NCBI RefSeq assembly: GCF_000420545.1
Contig: NZ_ATVD01000002.1
Span: 248,001-312,000, forward strand
Direction: 5' to 3'
DNA: 64,000 bases
Origin: Arenimonas oryziterrae DSM 21050 = YC6267
GTDB taxonomy: Bacteria > Pseudomonadota > Gammaproteobacteria > Xanthomonadales > Xanthomonadaceae
In this document: piece after piece, positions 46,655 to 58,191 of the stretch
How the letters are laid out: each line of letters begins with the position of its first letter
Numbering within the stretch: the first letter of the stretch is position 1
Translations under genes and position numbers: made by a program
The notes under the pieces: model-generated
Database searches by the model: none
Seen by the model: only the letters and a program-made list of their open reading frames with translations
Told to the model about the DNA's origin: nothing

Positions 46655-47914
46655 ATGAACGCCCCTCCGCCGCGTCCCCCTCTGCAGTGGCCGTTCCTCG
46701 CCTGCGGTCTGGGCGTGGTCGGCCTGCTGGTGTGGTTCGGCTCGGTGCAGATGAGCGTGCTGCATTCGTGGCTGGGGCTGCTGGCCGGCGTCGGCCTGCT
46801 GATCCTGATGCTTCGTCAGTTCCGGGGTCTGCACCGTCAGGCCACGCAGGACGCACAGGCGATCCAGGTCGTGCGTCGCGAACTGGCGATCGAACAGGCG
46901 CGACAGGAAAGCCATTCCGCCGATCTCGGCCTGCTCAGCCGCTTCGGCAATCTGCTGCTGGCCTGTACCGACGAAGCCGAAGCCTTGCAGACCAGCCAGC
47001 AGATGCTGTCCCTGTTGCTGCCCGGCAGCGCGGGCTCGATCTACCCGCTCATCGATGGCGAAGGTCTCGCCGAAGCGACGCACCTGTGGGGCATCCATGT
47101 CTGTGGCACCCGCCCCCAGGCTAGTGCGCAGGATTGCTGGGCCATGCATCGCAAGCGCCAGCATGTCGCCAGCAACCAGTCGCCGGAGAGCCTGTGTCCG
47201 CACGTGCAGCCGAACGGATCGGCGGCGTTTTTCACCTCGTGCATTCCACTGGTCGCGCAGAACGAATCCCTGGGCTGGATCTATCTCAGCTCTCCGGGCG
47301 CGGAGGCCTATCCGAAACTGCAGATGGCGGTCGCCGCCGCCGAACAGCTCGCCCTGGCCCTGGCGAACCTGAAACTGCGCGAAAGCCTGCGCGACCAGTC
47401 GGTCCGCGATCCGCTGACCACGCTGTTTAACCGCCGCTACCTCACCGAGTCGCTGGGTCGCGAAATGGCGCGCAGTGGTCGGCGCAAGCAAACGCTGGCG
47501 GTGATGACTTTCGACATCGACCACTTCAAGGCCTTCAACGACACCTACGGCCACGCTGCCGGTGATGCCGTGCTGGTCGCGTTCGCACGACTGCTGCAGA
47601 CCTCGTCGCGCAGCGAAGACATCGCCTGCCGCATGGGCGGCGAAGAGTTCGTGCTGATCATGCCGGAAATGGAACTGACGGTCGCCGAACGCCGCGCCCA
47701 CGAATTGCTCGCCGGCATCACCCAGCTGCAGATCATGCACGAGGGTCAACTGCTGCCCGCGGTCACCACGTCGATCGGGCTCGCGTTGTTCCCCGACCAC
47801 GGCCGCCAGCCGGATCGCCTGCTGGCCGCCTCCGATCAGGCGGTGTATCGCGCAAAGAGCGCCGGCCGCAACCAGCTCGTCGTCGCCGACGCCGTCGACA
47901 TCACGTCGAGCTAG
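46655..47914 (+). CDS. Membrane-anchored diguanylate cyclase with a GAF-like sensor region
   Basis: This 419-residue protein has two N-terminal transmembrane segments (about 13-31 and 35-53), a coiled linker, a GAF-like region (about 85-245) and a C-terminal GGDEF domain. The active site is GGEEF (328-332), with the inhibitory I-site RSED (319-322) exactly five residues before it, so it should make cyclic di-GMP with product feedback. DPLTTLFNRRYL and FDIDHFKAFNDTYGH are canonical. Its signal is unknown. The start is ATG 46655 with AAGG 8 nt upstream. Confidence 0.93.
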   Translation: MNAPPPRPPLQWPFLACGLGVVGLLVWFGSVQMSVLHSWLGLLAGVGLLILMLRQFRGLHRQATQDAQAIQVVRRELAIEQARQESHSADLGLLSRFGNLLLACTDEAEALQTSQQMLSLLLPGSAGSIYPLIDGEGLAEATHLWGIHVCGTRPQASAQDCWAMHRKRQHVASNQSPESLCPHVQPNGSAAFFTSCIPLVAQNESLGWIYLSSPGAEAYPKLQMAVAAAEQLALALANLKLRESLRDQSVRDPLTTLFNRRYLTESLGREMARSGRRKQTLAVMTFDIDHFKAFNDTYGHAAGDAVLVAFARLLQTSSRSEDIACRMGGEEFVLIMPEMELTVAERRAHELLAGITQLQIMHEGQLLPAVTTSIGLALFPDHGRQPDRLLAASDQAVYRAKSAGRNQLVVADAVDITSS

Positions 47915-47921
47915 GCCACCG

Positions 47922-48890
47922 TCAGGCGCGATCGAACGGAAACGCGATCACGTCGGCGATGCGCTCGGTGCCAAGCATCGCCATCAGCAAGCGATCCACG
48001 CCCAGCGCCACGCCCGCGCTCGAGGGCAGTTTCGGCAGCGCCGCCAGCAGGCGTTCGTCGACCGGCGGCTGCACCGCTGCCCGCTTCTGCCGCGTCGCCA
48101 GATCGCGCCCGAAGCGCTCGCGCTGTTCGGTGGGGTCAGTGAGTTCGTGATAGCCGTTGGCGACTTCCAGCGGGCCGACATAAACCTCGAACCGCTCCGC
48201 CACCGGCACGTCGCCGGGACGGATCTTCGCGAGTGCGCATTGGCTCGCCGGATAATCGAAGATCAGCAGGATGCGGTTGGCCGGAATCGACGGCTGGATC
48301 AGGTGCGTCATCAGCAGATCTAGCCAATCGTCGCGACCCAGCCCATCGGGATCGATATCGAAAACGGCCAGCGGGCCGCGCAGTTCCGCTTCGGTCGCGG
48401 TGAGCGCGTCGAATCCGAAGCTATCCTGATAGAGCTGGCGGAAACTGACATCGCGCACGGTCGCGCGCCGGCCGGCGAGGTGCAACGCGTCCTTCACCAG
48501 CTCGGCGCATTCGTCCATGAGCTTGTGATGGGTCCAGCCCGCGCGATACCACTCGAGCATGCTGAATTCGGGATTGTGGCGCTTGCCGGCTTCGCCGTTG
48601 CGGAACACGCGCCCGAGTTCGTAACAATCGCCGATACCGGACGCGAGCAGACGCTTGAGAGGAAATTCCGGCGAGGTGCGCAGCCAGCGCTGACCGACGC
48701 CCGCGCTCTTGGGGCCGATGAATTGCAACTGGAAACTCTCGATGTTGGCATCGGTATTGCCGGCCATCGAGAGGATCGGCGTCTCGACTTCGAGCACGCC
48801 GCGATCGGCGAAGAACTTCCGGATCAAGGCGTACAACTGCGCGCGCAGCCGCAGTGCCTTGATATTGGCGGTGGGCTTCCAGTCCTTCAT
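47922..48890 (-). CDS. epmA: Elongation factor P--(R)-beta-lysine ligase
   Basis: EpmA (GenX/PoxA) attaches beta-lysine to elongation factor P, which helps ribosomes through polyproline. The 322 residues are a lone class II lysyl-tRNA-synthetase-like catalytic core without an anticodon domain. Motif 2 reads GRVFRNGEAGKRHNPEFSMLEW, motif 3 VALGVDRLLMAMLG, and VETPILSMAGNTDANIESF is typical of EpmA. It converges with the cyclase gene. Polyproline stretches occur in this window, for example in SlyX (PPPP). Confidence 0.93.
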   Translation of the reverse strand: MKDWKPTANIKALRLRAQLYALIRKFFADRGVLEVETPILSMAGNTDANIESFQLQFIGPKSAGVGQRWLRTSPEFPLKRLLASGIGDCYELGRVFRNGEAGKRHNPEFSMLEWYRAGWTHHKLMDECAELVKDALHLAGRRATVRDVSFRQLYQDSFGFDALTATEAELRGPLAVFDIDPDGLGRDDWLDLLMTHLIQPSIPANRILLIFDYPASQCALAKIRPGDVPVAERFEVYVGPLEVANGYHELTDPTEQRERFGRDLATRQKRAAVQPPVDERLLAALPKLPSSAGVALGVDRLLMAMLGTERIADVIAFPFDRA

Positions 48891-48958
48891 GTCGCGTTCC
48901 TCCCTGCGGTCGCCGGAATTACTGTACTCGGGTGCAGGAAAATCGGAAGCCCGCGGAC

Positions 48959-51304
<2,346 letters not shown>

Positions 51305-52093
51305 TCAACGCCCCGGCTTGATGTTCAACTTTTCGCGCGCGCGGTCGTAGGCGCGCACGTCGTCGCGGATATTGGCGATGCGCTGGCGGCCGAGGGCATT
51401 GCGCTCTTCGTCGAGCAGGACGGCGTCGAGCAATTCGGCCATGCGCTGCGCGGTCGGCAGCAGGGTGTCCCAGGCATCGAGCGCCGACAGCGGGCCCGGC
51501 AAGGTCATGAAGAAACTGATGCCCGGCGTCTTCAAGTCCTTGATGGTGCGCAGATCGAAGGACCCGGGTTTGATCAGGTTGGCGACGCTGAAGATCGGCC
51601 CCTGCTCCGGATGCTTGTCGACCATGCGATGGAAAATGCTCATGTGCCCGTAGATCAGTCCGGCTTTTTCGGCGGCCACGACCAGATCCGGACCGGTCAG
51701 GGCATGACCGGCGCGCGCGGCGACATACAGGCTGACGATCTTGTCGAAATCGGCACTGGGCCGCGCGCCGATCTGCATGCCGCGGTTCTGCGTGGCAGGA
51801 TCCGGCGTCGCCGGCGTGCGCGTCGCGCCGCCGTCGGCAAGCGAGGCTTCCAGCAGGTCGAATTCGGCCTGCGCGACTTCGCCGTCGCCCAGATGGATGT
51901 CGGCATCGGATTCGAGAATTTCGCGCAGCGTGGGTTCCTGGCGTCGATCCGGATCGGAAGGCTTGCCGCCGGGAACGCGCTTGCCCTGCTCGGGCTTCTT
52001 GCGACTGCTGAAGAAGATGACGGCCATCAGAATCAGCGCCGCGATGGCAATGCCGATGCGCAGCAGGGCGGTATCGCTGATTCCTTCGAACAT
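51305..52093 (-). CDS. zipA: Cell division protein ZipA
   Basis: ZipA tethers FtsZ to the inner membrane at the division site. The 262-residue protein has an N-terminal membrane anchor (LLRIGIAIAALILMAVIFFSS), a charged flexible linker and a C-terminal FtsZ-binding domain (about 125-262; IVSLYVAARAGHALTGPDLVVAAEKAG, FSVANLIKPGSFD, ISFFMTLPGP). It starts at ATG 52093 with GGGAG 7 nt before it. It stands between smc and ligA, a gene order typical of Lysobacterales and Pseudomonas. Confidence 0.94.
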   Translation of the reverse strand: MFEGISDTALLRIGIAIAALILMAVIFFSSRKKPEQGKRVPGGKPSDPDRRQEPTLREILESDADIHLGDGEVAQAEFDLLEASLADGGATRTPATPDPATQNRGMQIGARPSADFDKIVSLYVAARAGHALTGPDLVVAAEKAGLIYGHMSIFHRMVDKHPEQGPIFSVANLIKPGSFDLRTIKDLKTPGISFFMTLPGPLSALDAWDTLLPTAQRMAELLDAVLLDEERNALGRQRIANIRDDVRAYDRAREKLNIKPGR

Positions 52094-52190
52094 CCTCAAT
52101 CTCCCGATTCGCGATGGAGCAAGTCTAACCGCGCCGCCGTGCCGCCGTGACCGGCGCGGAGGTCATCAGCGCCGATCGGTCCGCCGGCGA

Positions 52191-55100
52191 TTATGCCGCA
52201 CCGACCAGGCGTGCTGCCTCGGCCAGATCCACCGAGACCAGACGACTGCAGCCCGGCTCGCGCATGGTTACGCCGGAGAGCTGCTTGGCCGCTTCCATCG
52301 TCGCCTTGTTGTGGGTGACGAACAGGAACTGCACCTTCTCGCTCATCTCGGTCACCATCGACGAGAAACGGCCGACGTTGGCTTCGTCCAGCGGCGCATC
52401 GACTTCGTCGAGCAGGCAGAACGGCGCCGGATTCAGGCGGAAGATCGCGAACACCAGGGCGACCGCGGTCAGCGCTTTTTCACCGCCGGAAAGCAGCGAA
52501 ATATTCGACACGCGCTTGCCCGGCGGGCGCGCCATGATCGACACGCCGGTGTCGAGCAGGTCTTCGCCGGTCAACTCCAGATACGCATGACCGCCGCCGA
52601 ACAGGCGCGGGTACAGCTCCTGGATGCCGGTGTTGACGCGGTCGAAGGTTTCCTTGAAGCGGCCGCGGGTTTCGCGGTCGATCTTCTTGATGGCGCCTTC
52701 GAGGGTTTCCAGTGCCGAGGTGAGATCGGCGTTTTGCGCATCCAGATAGGTCTTGCGCTCGCTCTGTTCGCCGTACTCCTGGATCGCAGCGAGATTCACC
52801 GGCTCGAGGCGGCGCATCTTGGCGTCGATGTCGCCGAGCGTCTTGGTCCAGCCGTCGAAGTCGGCCTTCTCGGGCAAGGCAGCGATGACCGCCTCAAGCT
52901 CGAGACCGGCGCCGACGATGGCTTCGGAAAGCTGCTCGGACTTCAACGTGAGCGCCTGTGCTTCCAGGCGGCGCGTGGAAATCGCTTCGCGCTGCGCCAG
53001 CGACTGCTGATCGCGCTGCTGGCGGGTCTGTTCGTATTTGCGCAGCTCGTTCTCGATGCCGTCGAGCGTGGAGCGCGCGGCTGCCAGATCCTTCTCGACC
53101 ACGATGCGCTGATCGAGCACGGCCTGCCGGTCGGACTGCAGTTTCACGATCGGCGCATCGCCTTCGGCGAGCTGCGCGACGAGCTCGTTCAAGCGCAATT
53201 CTAGTTGCGCCCGTTGGCTGCCCATGCGCGCCAGCGACTGCGTGAGCGCCAACACGCGGGCGCGCTGCGACTCGAGCGCCAGTGCGAGCTGATGCGCGGA
53301 CTCGCGCGCCTCGCGCGCCGAATTGCGGGCCAGGTCGCGCTGCTCGCTGAGCGTGCGGCGCTGGCTGTCGAGCTGCTGGCGTTCGGTTTCGAGGTCGCCC
53401 ATTTTCGCAACGGCCTGCTCCAGCCGCGCGCGCGCCTCGCGGATCTGCGTCTGCGATTCGTCCAGTGTCTGGGCCAGCGTCGCCAGCTCGGTGTCGATGT
53501 GGGTGATGCGCGACTGCGCCGATTCCAGGCGGCTCTTGTGCCCCTGCATCTGGCCAGCCAGCTCGGACACGCCGCGATGCGTCAGATACATCGTGCGCTG
53601 CGCGTCCTCGCGGTGCTGCTCGGCTTCGAGCAGCTTGTCGCGCATCAGGGTCAGCGATTCGTTGATCGACTGTTCCTTCTTGCCGAGCGCTTCGATTTCG
53701 GCACGCAAGGCCTTGATCTCGTTCTCGCGTGCGAGCGAACCCTGCTGCGCCTCGCCGCTGCGCACCACGCGCAACCAGCCGGCACCGAGCCATTCGCCGC
53801 GACGGGTGATGACTGCCTCGCCTTCGCCCAGGCGATCGGCGAGCGCGCGCGCGGAACCCGCGTCATCGGCGACACGGATTTTCGCGAGCAGCTGGCGCAC
53901 GGCCGTCGGGCCCTGCACTTTCGCAGCCAGCGAATCGGTCGGCACCGACGCGTTGTCGCGTGCGGAAGACACCAGCGCGACGCGGCCCTGGCCGAGACTG
54001 GTCAGCGCGTCCAGCCACTCGCCGGGTGCGTCCACGGTGACGGCTTCGAGCAGGCTGCCGAGCACGGTTTCGACGGCGGTTTCCCAGCCGGCTTCCACAT
54101 CCAGCGACTCGCCCAGACGGGTATTGCCGTCAATGCCCTGGCTCTTGAGCCAGTCGAGCGCGACGTTCTTTTCCTGGCCAAGCGCCGCGTGCTGCAGCGC
54201 TTCGAGCGACGCGAGACGACCCCGTGCCGCCTGGATCTGTTTGCGCGCTTCGGACAATTCGTTCTGCTGCTGGCGCTGTTGTTCCTGCAAGGCGGTGAGA
54301 TTGGCCTTGCGCTGCTCCAGATCGCCGGCCAGCGCGTCGAGGCCGGCTTTTTTCTGGTCGTGGTCCTCAGTCATCGCCGCGAGGGCGGTCAGCAAGGCGC
54401 CCGTGTCGAGTCCGCCACGCTCGCCCGAGAGGGTTTCGCGACGGCGACCGGCATCGAGCGACTGCTTTTCGAGGTATTCGATCTTGGTGCGTTCGACTTC
54501 GGCCCAGCGCGCGGCTTCGGCCTGCGCCTTGGCGTAGGTGTCCCAGCGCTGCTGCCAGTCGTTCAGGGCCGTTTCGGCGGCACGCAGGGCTTCCTGACGC
54601 GACGTATCGTCGCCGCTGAGCGCAGCGAGCTTGGGCTCGGCATCGGCGATCGTGCTGCGCAGGTCGCCCAACTGTTTTTCGTCGCCGGTAATGTGTTCGC
54701 CGATCTGCGCGAACGCCGCATCCGCTTCGGCGCGTGCCGTTTCCAGACGCTGCTTGAGCTCGCGCTGGTGGCTGATCTGCTGCTCGATGCGCGCCAGCTC
54801 ACCGCTGATGCGATAGCCCTCGGCCTGCACCTTGCCCAGGGCTTCGCTGGCTTCGGTGTGCTGCACGCGGCAGGTCTCGATCTGCGCCTCGGCCGAACGC
54901 TGCTCGGCCTGGAACTGCTGCAGCTTGAGTTCGTCCTGGGTCATCGCCTCGCGCATGCCGCTCAATTCGCCATCGAGCTTGCGGTATTCGAGACCCTTGA
55001 GCTGGGCATCCTTCTCGCGACGTTCGGCCTGCAGTGCCTGGTACTGCTCGGCGGCGCGCGCCTGGCGCTTGAGGTGGTCGATCTGCTTGTCGACTTCTTC

Positions 55101-55694
55101 GCGCAGGTCGTTGAGGCGATCGAGATTCTCGCGCGTGTGCTTGATGCGCGTTTCGGTTTCCTTGCGGCGTTCCTTGTACTTGGAGATGCCGGCGGCCTCT
55201 TCGAGGTAGACGCGCAGATCCTCGGGCTTGGCCTCGATGATCTGGCTGATCATGCCCTGCTCGATGATCGAGTAGCTGCGCGCGCCCAGACCAGTGCCGA
55301 GGAACAGGTCGGTGATGTCGCGACGACGGCAACGCGCACCGTTCAAGTAGTAGTTGGACTGGCCGTCGCGGCTGACGGAACGCTTCACGGAAATTTCCGC
55401 GTAACGCGCGTACTCGCCGCCGACCGTGCCTTCGGAGTTGTCGAAGATCAGCTCGACCATCGCCTGACTGACCGGCTTGCGCGTCGAGGAACCCGAGAAG
55501 ATCACGTCGGTCAACGAATCGCCGCGCAACCGGCTCGCCGAACTCTCGCCCATGACCCAGCGCACGGCGTCGATGATGTTGGACTTGCCGCAACCGTTCG
55601 GACCGACGACGCCGGTCATGTTGGTCGGCAGGTGCAGGACCGTGGGGTCAACGAAGGATTTGAAGCCGGACAGCTTGATCGTCGAAAGGCGCAT
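52191..55694 (-). CDS. smc: Chromosome segregation ATPase SMC
   Basis: This 1167-residue SMC subunit dimerises and works with ScpA/ScpB to extrude DNA loops and organise the chromosome. It has Walker A GPNGCGKS (31-38), two long coiled-coil arms, a hinge around residues 510-640, a C-terminal signature LLSGGEKALTAVALVFA and Walker B PFCLLDEVDAPLDEAN. The start ATG 55694 (MRLSTIKLSGFKSF) matches the family; a TTG three codons upstream is possible, and neither has a clear Shine-Dalgarno. Its partners scpA and scpB lie 2.5 kb away on the other strand. Confidence 0.97.
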   Translation of the reverse strand: MRLSTIKLSGFKSFVDPTVLHLPTNMTGVVGPNGCGKSNIIDAVRWVMGESSASRLRGDSLTDVIFSGSSTRKPVSQAMVELIFDNSEGTVGGEYARYAEISVKRSVSRDGQSNYYLNGARCRRRDITDLFLGTGLGARSYSIIEQGMISQIIEAKPEDLRVYLEEAAGISKYKERRKETETRIKHTRENLDRLNDLREEVDKQIDHLKRQARAAEQYQALQAERREKDAQLKGLEYRKLDGELSGMREAMTQDELKLQQFQAEQRSAEAQIETCRVQHTEASEALGKVQAEGYRISGELARIEQQISHQRELKQRLETARAEADAAFAQIGEHITGDEKQLGDLRSTIADAEPKLAALSGDDTSRQEALRAAETALNDWQQRWDTYAKAQAEAARWAEVERTKIEYLEKQSLDAGRRRETLSGERGGLDTGALLTALAAMTEDHDQKKAGLDALAGDLEQRKANLTALQEQQRQQQNELSEARKQIQAARGRLASLEALQHAALGQEKNVALDWLKSQGIDGNTRLGESLDVEAGWETAVETVLGSLLEAVTVDAPGEWLDALTSLGQGRVALVSSARDNASVPTDSLAAKVQGPTAVRQLLAKIRVADDAGSARALADRLGEGEAVITRRGEWLGAGWLRVVRSGEAQQGSLARENEIKALRAEIEALGKKEQSINESLTLMRDKLLEAEQHREDAQRTMYLTHRGVSELAGQMQGHKSRLESAQSRITHIDTELATLAQTLDESQTQIREARARLEQAVAKMGDLETERQQLDSQRRTLSEQRDLARNSAREARESAHQLALALESQRARVLALTQSLARMGSQRAQLELRLNELVAQLAEGDAPIVKLQSDRQAVLDQRIVVEKDLAAARSTLDGIENELRKYEQTRQQRDQQSLAQREAISTRRLEAQALTLKSEQLSEAIVGAGLELEAVIAALPEKADFDGWTKTLGDIDAKMRRLEPVNLAAIQEYGEQSERKTYLDAQNADLTSALETLEGAIKKIDRETRGRFKETFDRVNTGIQELYPRLFGGGHAYLELTGEDLLDTGVSIMARPPGKRVSNISLLSGGEKALTAVALVFAIFRLNPAPFCLLDEVDAPLDEANVGRFSSMVTEMSEKVQFLFVTHNKATMEAAKQLSGVTMREPGCSRLVSVDLAEAARLVGAA

Positions 55695-55930
55695 GGGCAG
55701 CAATATTTGGTGCGGAACCGGACTCAGGCCGGCTGTCGGGGCGCGAGGCTCCGCCGCGGGGTTTGCAGGGGTCCGAAATCAGGCCGTCTGTCCGTCCAGG
55801 TTATTGATTTATATGGAAGACAGACGCGCGAGAAAGACGGTCGAGGGTCAGTATACCGTGCCCCGGGCACCCGGGTAGGCGCCATGTGAAGCCATGTGAA
55901 CACCGGGACCGCGGGTGGCCGCAGCCACCC
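55695..55930. other. 236-bp gap upstream of smc
   Basis: This is the longest gap in the window. It holds a TATAAA on the minus strand (55813-55808) that could be an smc -10 box, a CCCGGG-rich palindrome near 55861, and two adjacent perfect copies of GCCATGTGAA (55881-55900). A 7-bp hairpin (GGGTGGC/GCCACCC, 55913-55930) directly follows the bolA stop without a T-run. No credible open frame is seen. Confidence 0.5.
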
Positions 55931-56215
55931 CTACAGGCCGGCTTCTGCGGGGGTCCGGGCCTTGATGGACAGGGCGTGGATATCGGTCTGCATGAGGCTG
56001 CCGACGGCCGCGAAGACCCGGCGATGGCGCGCCAGCGGCGCCAGACCGGCGAAGACCTCGCTGACGATGTCGACGGCGAAATGCCCGCGACCGTCCCGGG
56101 CCCCCTCATGCCCCGCGTGCTTGTGGCTCTCGTCGACGACGTCCAGGGAGACCGGCGCAAGGCCCTGTAGTGCCGCCTGGATCAGCGCAACACGCGGATT
56201 CGGGGCGGAGCTCAT
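55931..56215 (-). CDS. bolA: BolA-family protein
   Basis: This 94-residue BolA-like protein has the conserved block SHKHAGHEGARDGRGHFAVDIVSEVFAGLAPLARHRRVF and a C-terminal DIHALSIKA. BolA proteins pair with monothiol glutaredoxins to bind or traffic [2Fe-2S] clusters, and affect cell shape and biofilm. Its start overlaps the YciI gene's stop by 4 bp, so both are co-translated. Confidence 0.9.
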   Translation of the reverse strand: MSSAPNPRVALIQAALQGLAPVSLDVVDESHKHAGHEGARDGRGHFAVDIVSEVFAGLAPLARHRRVFAAVGSLMQTDIHALSIKARTPAEAGL

Positions 56216-56511
56216 GGCAAGACGTGGCGGAACGGGCGGACGTCGACCCGGTCGTAGACGCCCGCGGCCATGTACGGATCGGCACCAGCCCAGGCGCGCG
56301 CCTCTTCGAGCGAGGGAAACTCGGCGACGATCAGACTGCCGGAAAAGCCGGCCGGGCCCGGATCTTCGGCATCGATGGCCGGAAACGGGCCGGCCAGACG
56401 CAGGCGGCCGGCATCGCGCAGCGCTTCAAGCCGGGCCAGATGCGCCGGTCGCGCGGCCTTGCGGGCTGCCAGGGAGTTTTCGGTGTCGCTGCCGATGATC
56501 GCGTACCACAT
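56212..56511 (-). CDS. YciI-like protein
   Basis: This 99-residue protein (MWYAIIGSDTENSLAARKAARPAHLARLEAL) has the ferredoxin-like YciI/DUF1330 pattern, with a His in the RPAHL segment and an Asp in AGADPYMAAGVY that form the putative catalytic dyad of the family. YciI itself has no firmly assigned role. A gene for a YciI protein before bolA is a recurrent gammaproteobacterial arrangement. The start is ATG 56511 with GGGGA upstream; longer upstream frames lack similarity. Confidence 0.85.
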   Translation of the reverse strand: MWYAIIGSDTENSLAARKAARPAHLARLEALRDAGRLRLAGPFPAIDAEDPGPAGFSGSLIVAEFPSLEEARAWAGADPYMAAGVYDRVDVRPFRHVLP

Positions 56512-56582
56512 GCCGTGTCTGTCCCCGTCGTCGTTTTCCAGGCGCGCATCGTAGCCCGCCGCCCGCATGCCTGCTGCCCTGG

Positions 56583-57404
56583 CTAACCGCGCTCGCAATC
56601 GGCCAGGATCGCCGCCAGCGCTTCCGGCGAACGCCAATGCCAGCCGCAGACATAGCGCGGCAGATGCCAGGGATCCGAGGCGAGCGTGACCGGCTCGCCC
56701 TGCACGCCCAGCGCCGCCGACAGTCCCAGGCGAGCCCCCTCGCCCGGCAGATACCGCGTCACCAGGAAAGGATTCGCCTGTCCGTAGGGATAGGCGAAGA
56801 ATCGGCACCGCGAAGGCGCCAGGCGCGCGTTGAGGTAATCCACAGCCTGGTCGATCTCGAACGCGGCGCGTGCCGGTGAATTCACTTCGGAAAAATCGCC
56901 GCGTGGCATCGCTTCCGGACCCGGACCGGGCATCACCGGATGATTGTGGTCCCAGCTATGGCATTCGATCGCCATGAGGCCGCTGCCGACAGCCGACGCC
57001 CACCAGTCCTCGCGCATCCAGTCCAGGCCATGCAGGCATTCGCGATCCATGCGCGCGCGCGCCTTGGGATCGGCGATCACGAACACACTCATGTGCAGGT
57101 CCGGCTGCTGCGATCCGGCGGCATCCTGCAGGCAACCGAGAAAGCCGCGCTGGCGGCCCTGCCCGGGATAGTCGACGTCGCGAAAATCCAGATCGGTGCC
57201 GTCGTCGCAGGTCAGCACCAGGCAACGGGAGAGATCGCGCTTCGCTTGGCCCGCCAGTTGCTCGGTGACCCACGCGAGCGGCACCACGCGCCAGCCGAGG
57301 CGCGAAAACATCGCCAGGTCTTCGGCGAGCGCGCGGTGATCGTTGTCGGCGTAACCGGGGCCGGCCACGTTGCCGGCGTGATATGTCAGTATCGGCAGTC
57401 GCAT
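56583..57404 (-). CDS. Polysaccharide deacetylase-family (CE4) protein
   Basis: This 273-residue protein has the NodB-homology fold. Motif 1 is LTCDDGTDLDF (Asp67/Asp68) and the metal-binding motif is ECHSWDHNHP (H-x3-H). Late motifs include FFAYPYGQANPFLVTRYLPGEGA. The enzyme would remove acetyl groups from a GlcNAc polymer or related sugar. No signal peptide is visible, so the substrate is probably intracellular or a precursor. Cysteines at 61 and 66 near the active site are unusual. It diverges from yciO. Confidence 0.82.
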   Translation of the reverse strand: MRLPILTYHAGNVAGPGYADNDHRALAEDLAMFSRLGWRVVPLAWVTEQLAGQAKRDLSRCLVLTCDDGTDLDFRDVDYPGQGRQRGFLGCLQDAAGSQQPDLHMSVFVIADPKARARMDRECLHGLDWMREDWWASAVGSGLMAIECHSWDHNHPVMPGPGPEAMPRGDFSEVNSPARAAFEIDQAVDYLNARLAPSRCRFFAYPYGQANPFLVTRYLPGEGARLGLSAALGVQGEPVTLASDPWHLPRYVCGWHWRSPEALAAILADCERG

Positions 57405-57486
57405 CGTCGGGAGTGTCGTGGTCCGTGGGCCGTCACTTTCAACAGCCCGGGACCGGGTGCCAGCAACCGCACGCCATCATAACGAC

Positions 57487-58113
57487 ATGAGCCAACGCCT
57501 CAGCATTCATCCCGTCACGCCGCAGGAGCGCCTGATCCAGAAAGCCGCCGAGATCCTCAAGGCTGGCGGGCTGGGCCTGTGCCCGACGGATGCGGGCTAT
57601 GCCCTGGTCTGGGCGCTGAACGGGACCGAGGCCGAAAACCGGGTCCAGCGGCTGCGGCAACTGGACAGCAAGCATCCTTTCACCTTACTCTGTCGACAGA
57701 TTAGTGAGGCCGGCCGTCTGGCCCGGCTCGACGATCCGGCCTTCCGGCTCCTGCGATCGCTGACCCCCGGTCCCTGTACTTTCATCCTTCCGGCCTCACC
57801 GGAATTGCCCAAACGTCTCAAGAACAGCGGCCGCAGCAAACGCCGCGATATCGGCATTCGCCTGCCCGACCACGTGGTCGCGAAGGCCTTGCTGGAGGCG
57901 ATGGGAGAACCGCTGCTTTCCACCAGCCTGGTGCTGCCGGACGAGGATGAGCTCGCCAGCCACGAGGCCGAATCGGTGGCAGAGCGGTGCATGCGCTGGG
58001 TCGATGTCATGCTGGACGCGGAAGACTGCGAACCGGGACCGACCAGCGTGGTGGACTGCACGGGCGATGAGCCCACCGTCGTGCGCCAGGGCTTCCACCC
58101 GGTGACGCTGTAA
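57487..58113 (+). CDS. yciO: YciO/TsaC-family threonylcarbamoyl-AMP synthase-like protein
   Basis: This 208-residue protein of the YrdC/Sua5 superfamily opens the condensin cluster. It has LCPTDAGYALVWAL, LRQLDSKHPFTLLCRQIS, LTPGPCTFILPAS and RRDIGIRLPDH, the four conserved blocks around the nucleotide pocket. TsaC makes threonylcarbamoyl-AMP for tRNA t6A; YciO is a paralogue with a weaker or unclear role. The usual order yciO-scpA-scpB-rluB is kept here. Confidence 0.9.
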   Translation: MSQRLSIHPVTPQERLIQKAAEILKAGGLGLCPTDAGYALVWALNGTEAENRVQRLRQLDSKHPFTLLCRQISEAGRLARLDDPAFRLLRSLTPGPCTFILPASPELPKRLKNSGRSKRRDIGIRLPDHVVAKALLEAMGEPLLSTSLVLPDEDELASHEAESVAERCMRWVDVMLDAEDCEPGPTSVVDCTGDEPTVVRQGFHPVTL

Positions 58114-58191
58114 CCCGCAGAACAGCAATGACCAGAACCACCCGGCCCGGACGGCCCGCTCTCCAGAGCCCATTCCTGAACCAGTGACTTG

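Noticed and set aside
53205-55889. An 894-codon frame on the plus strand opposite smc
   Set aside because: Antisense shadow of a coiled-coil gene; Leu/Arg-rich without motifs.
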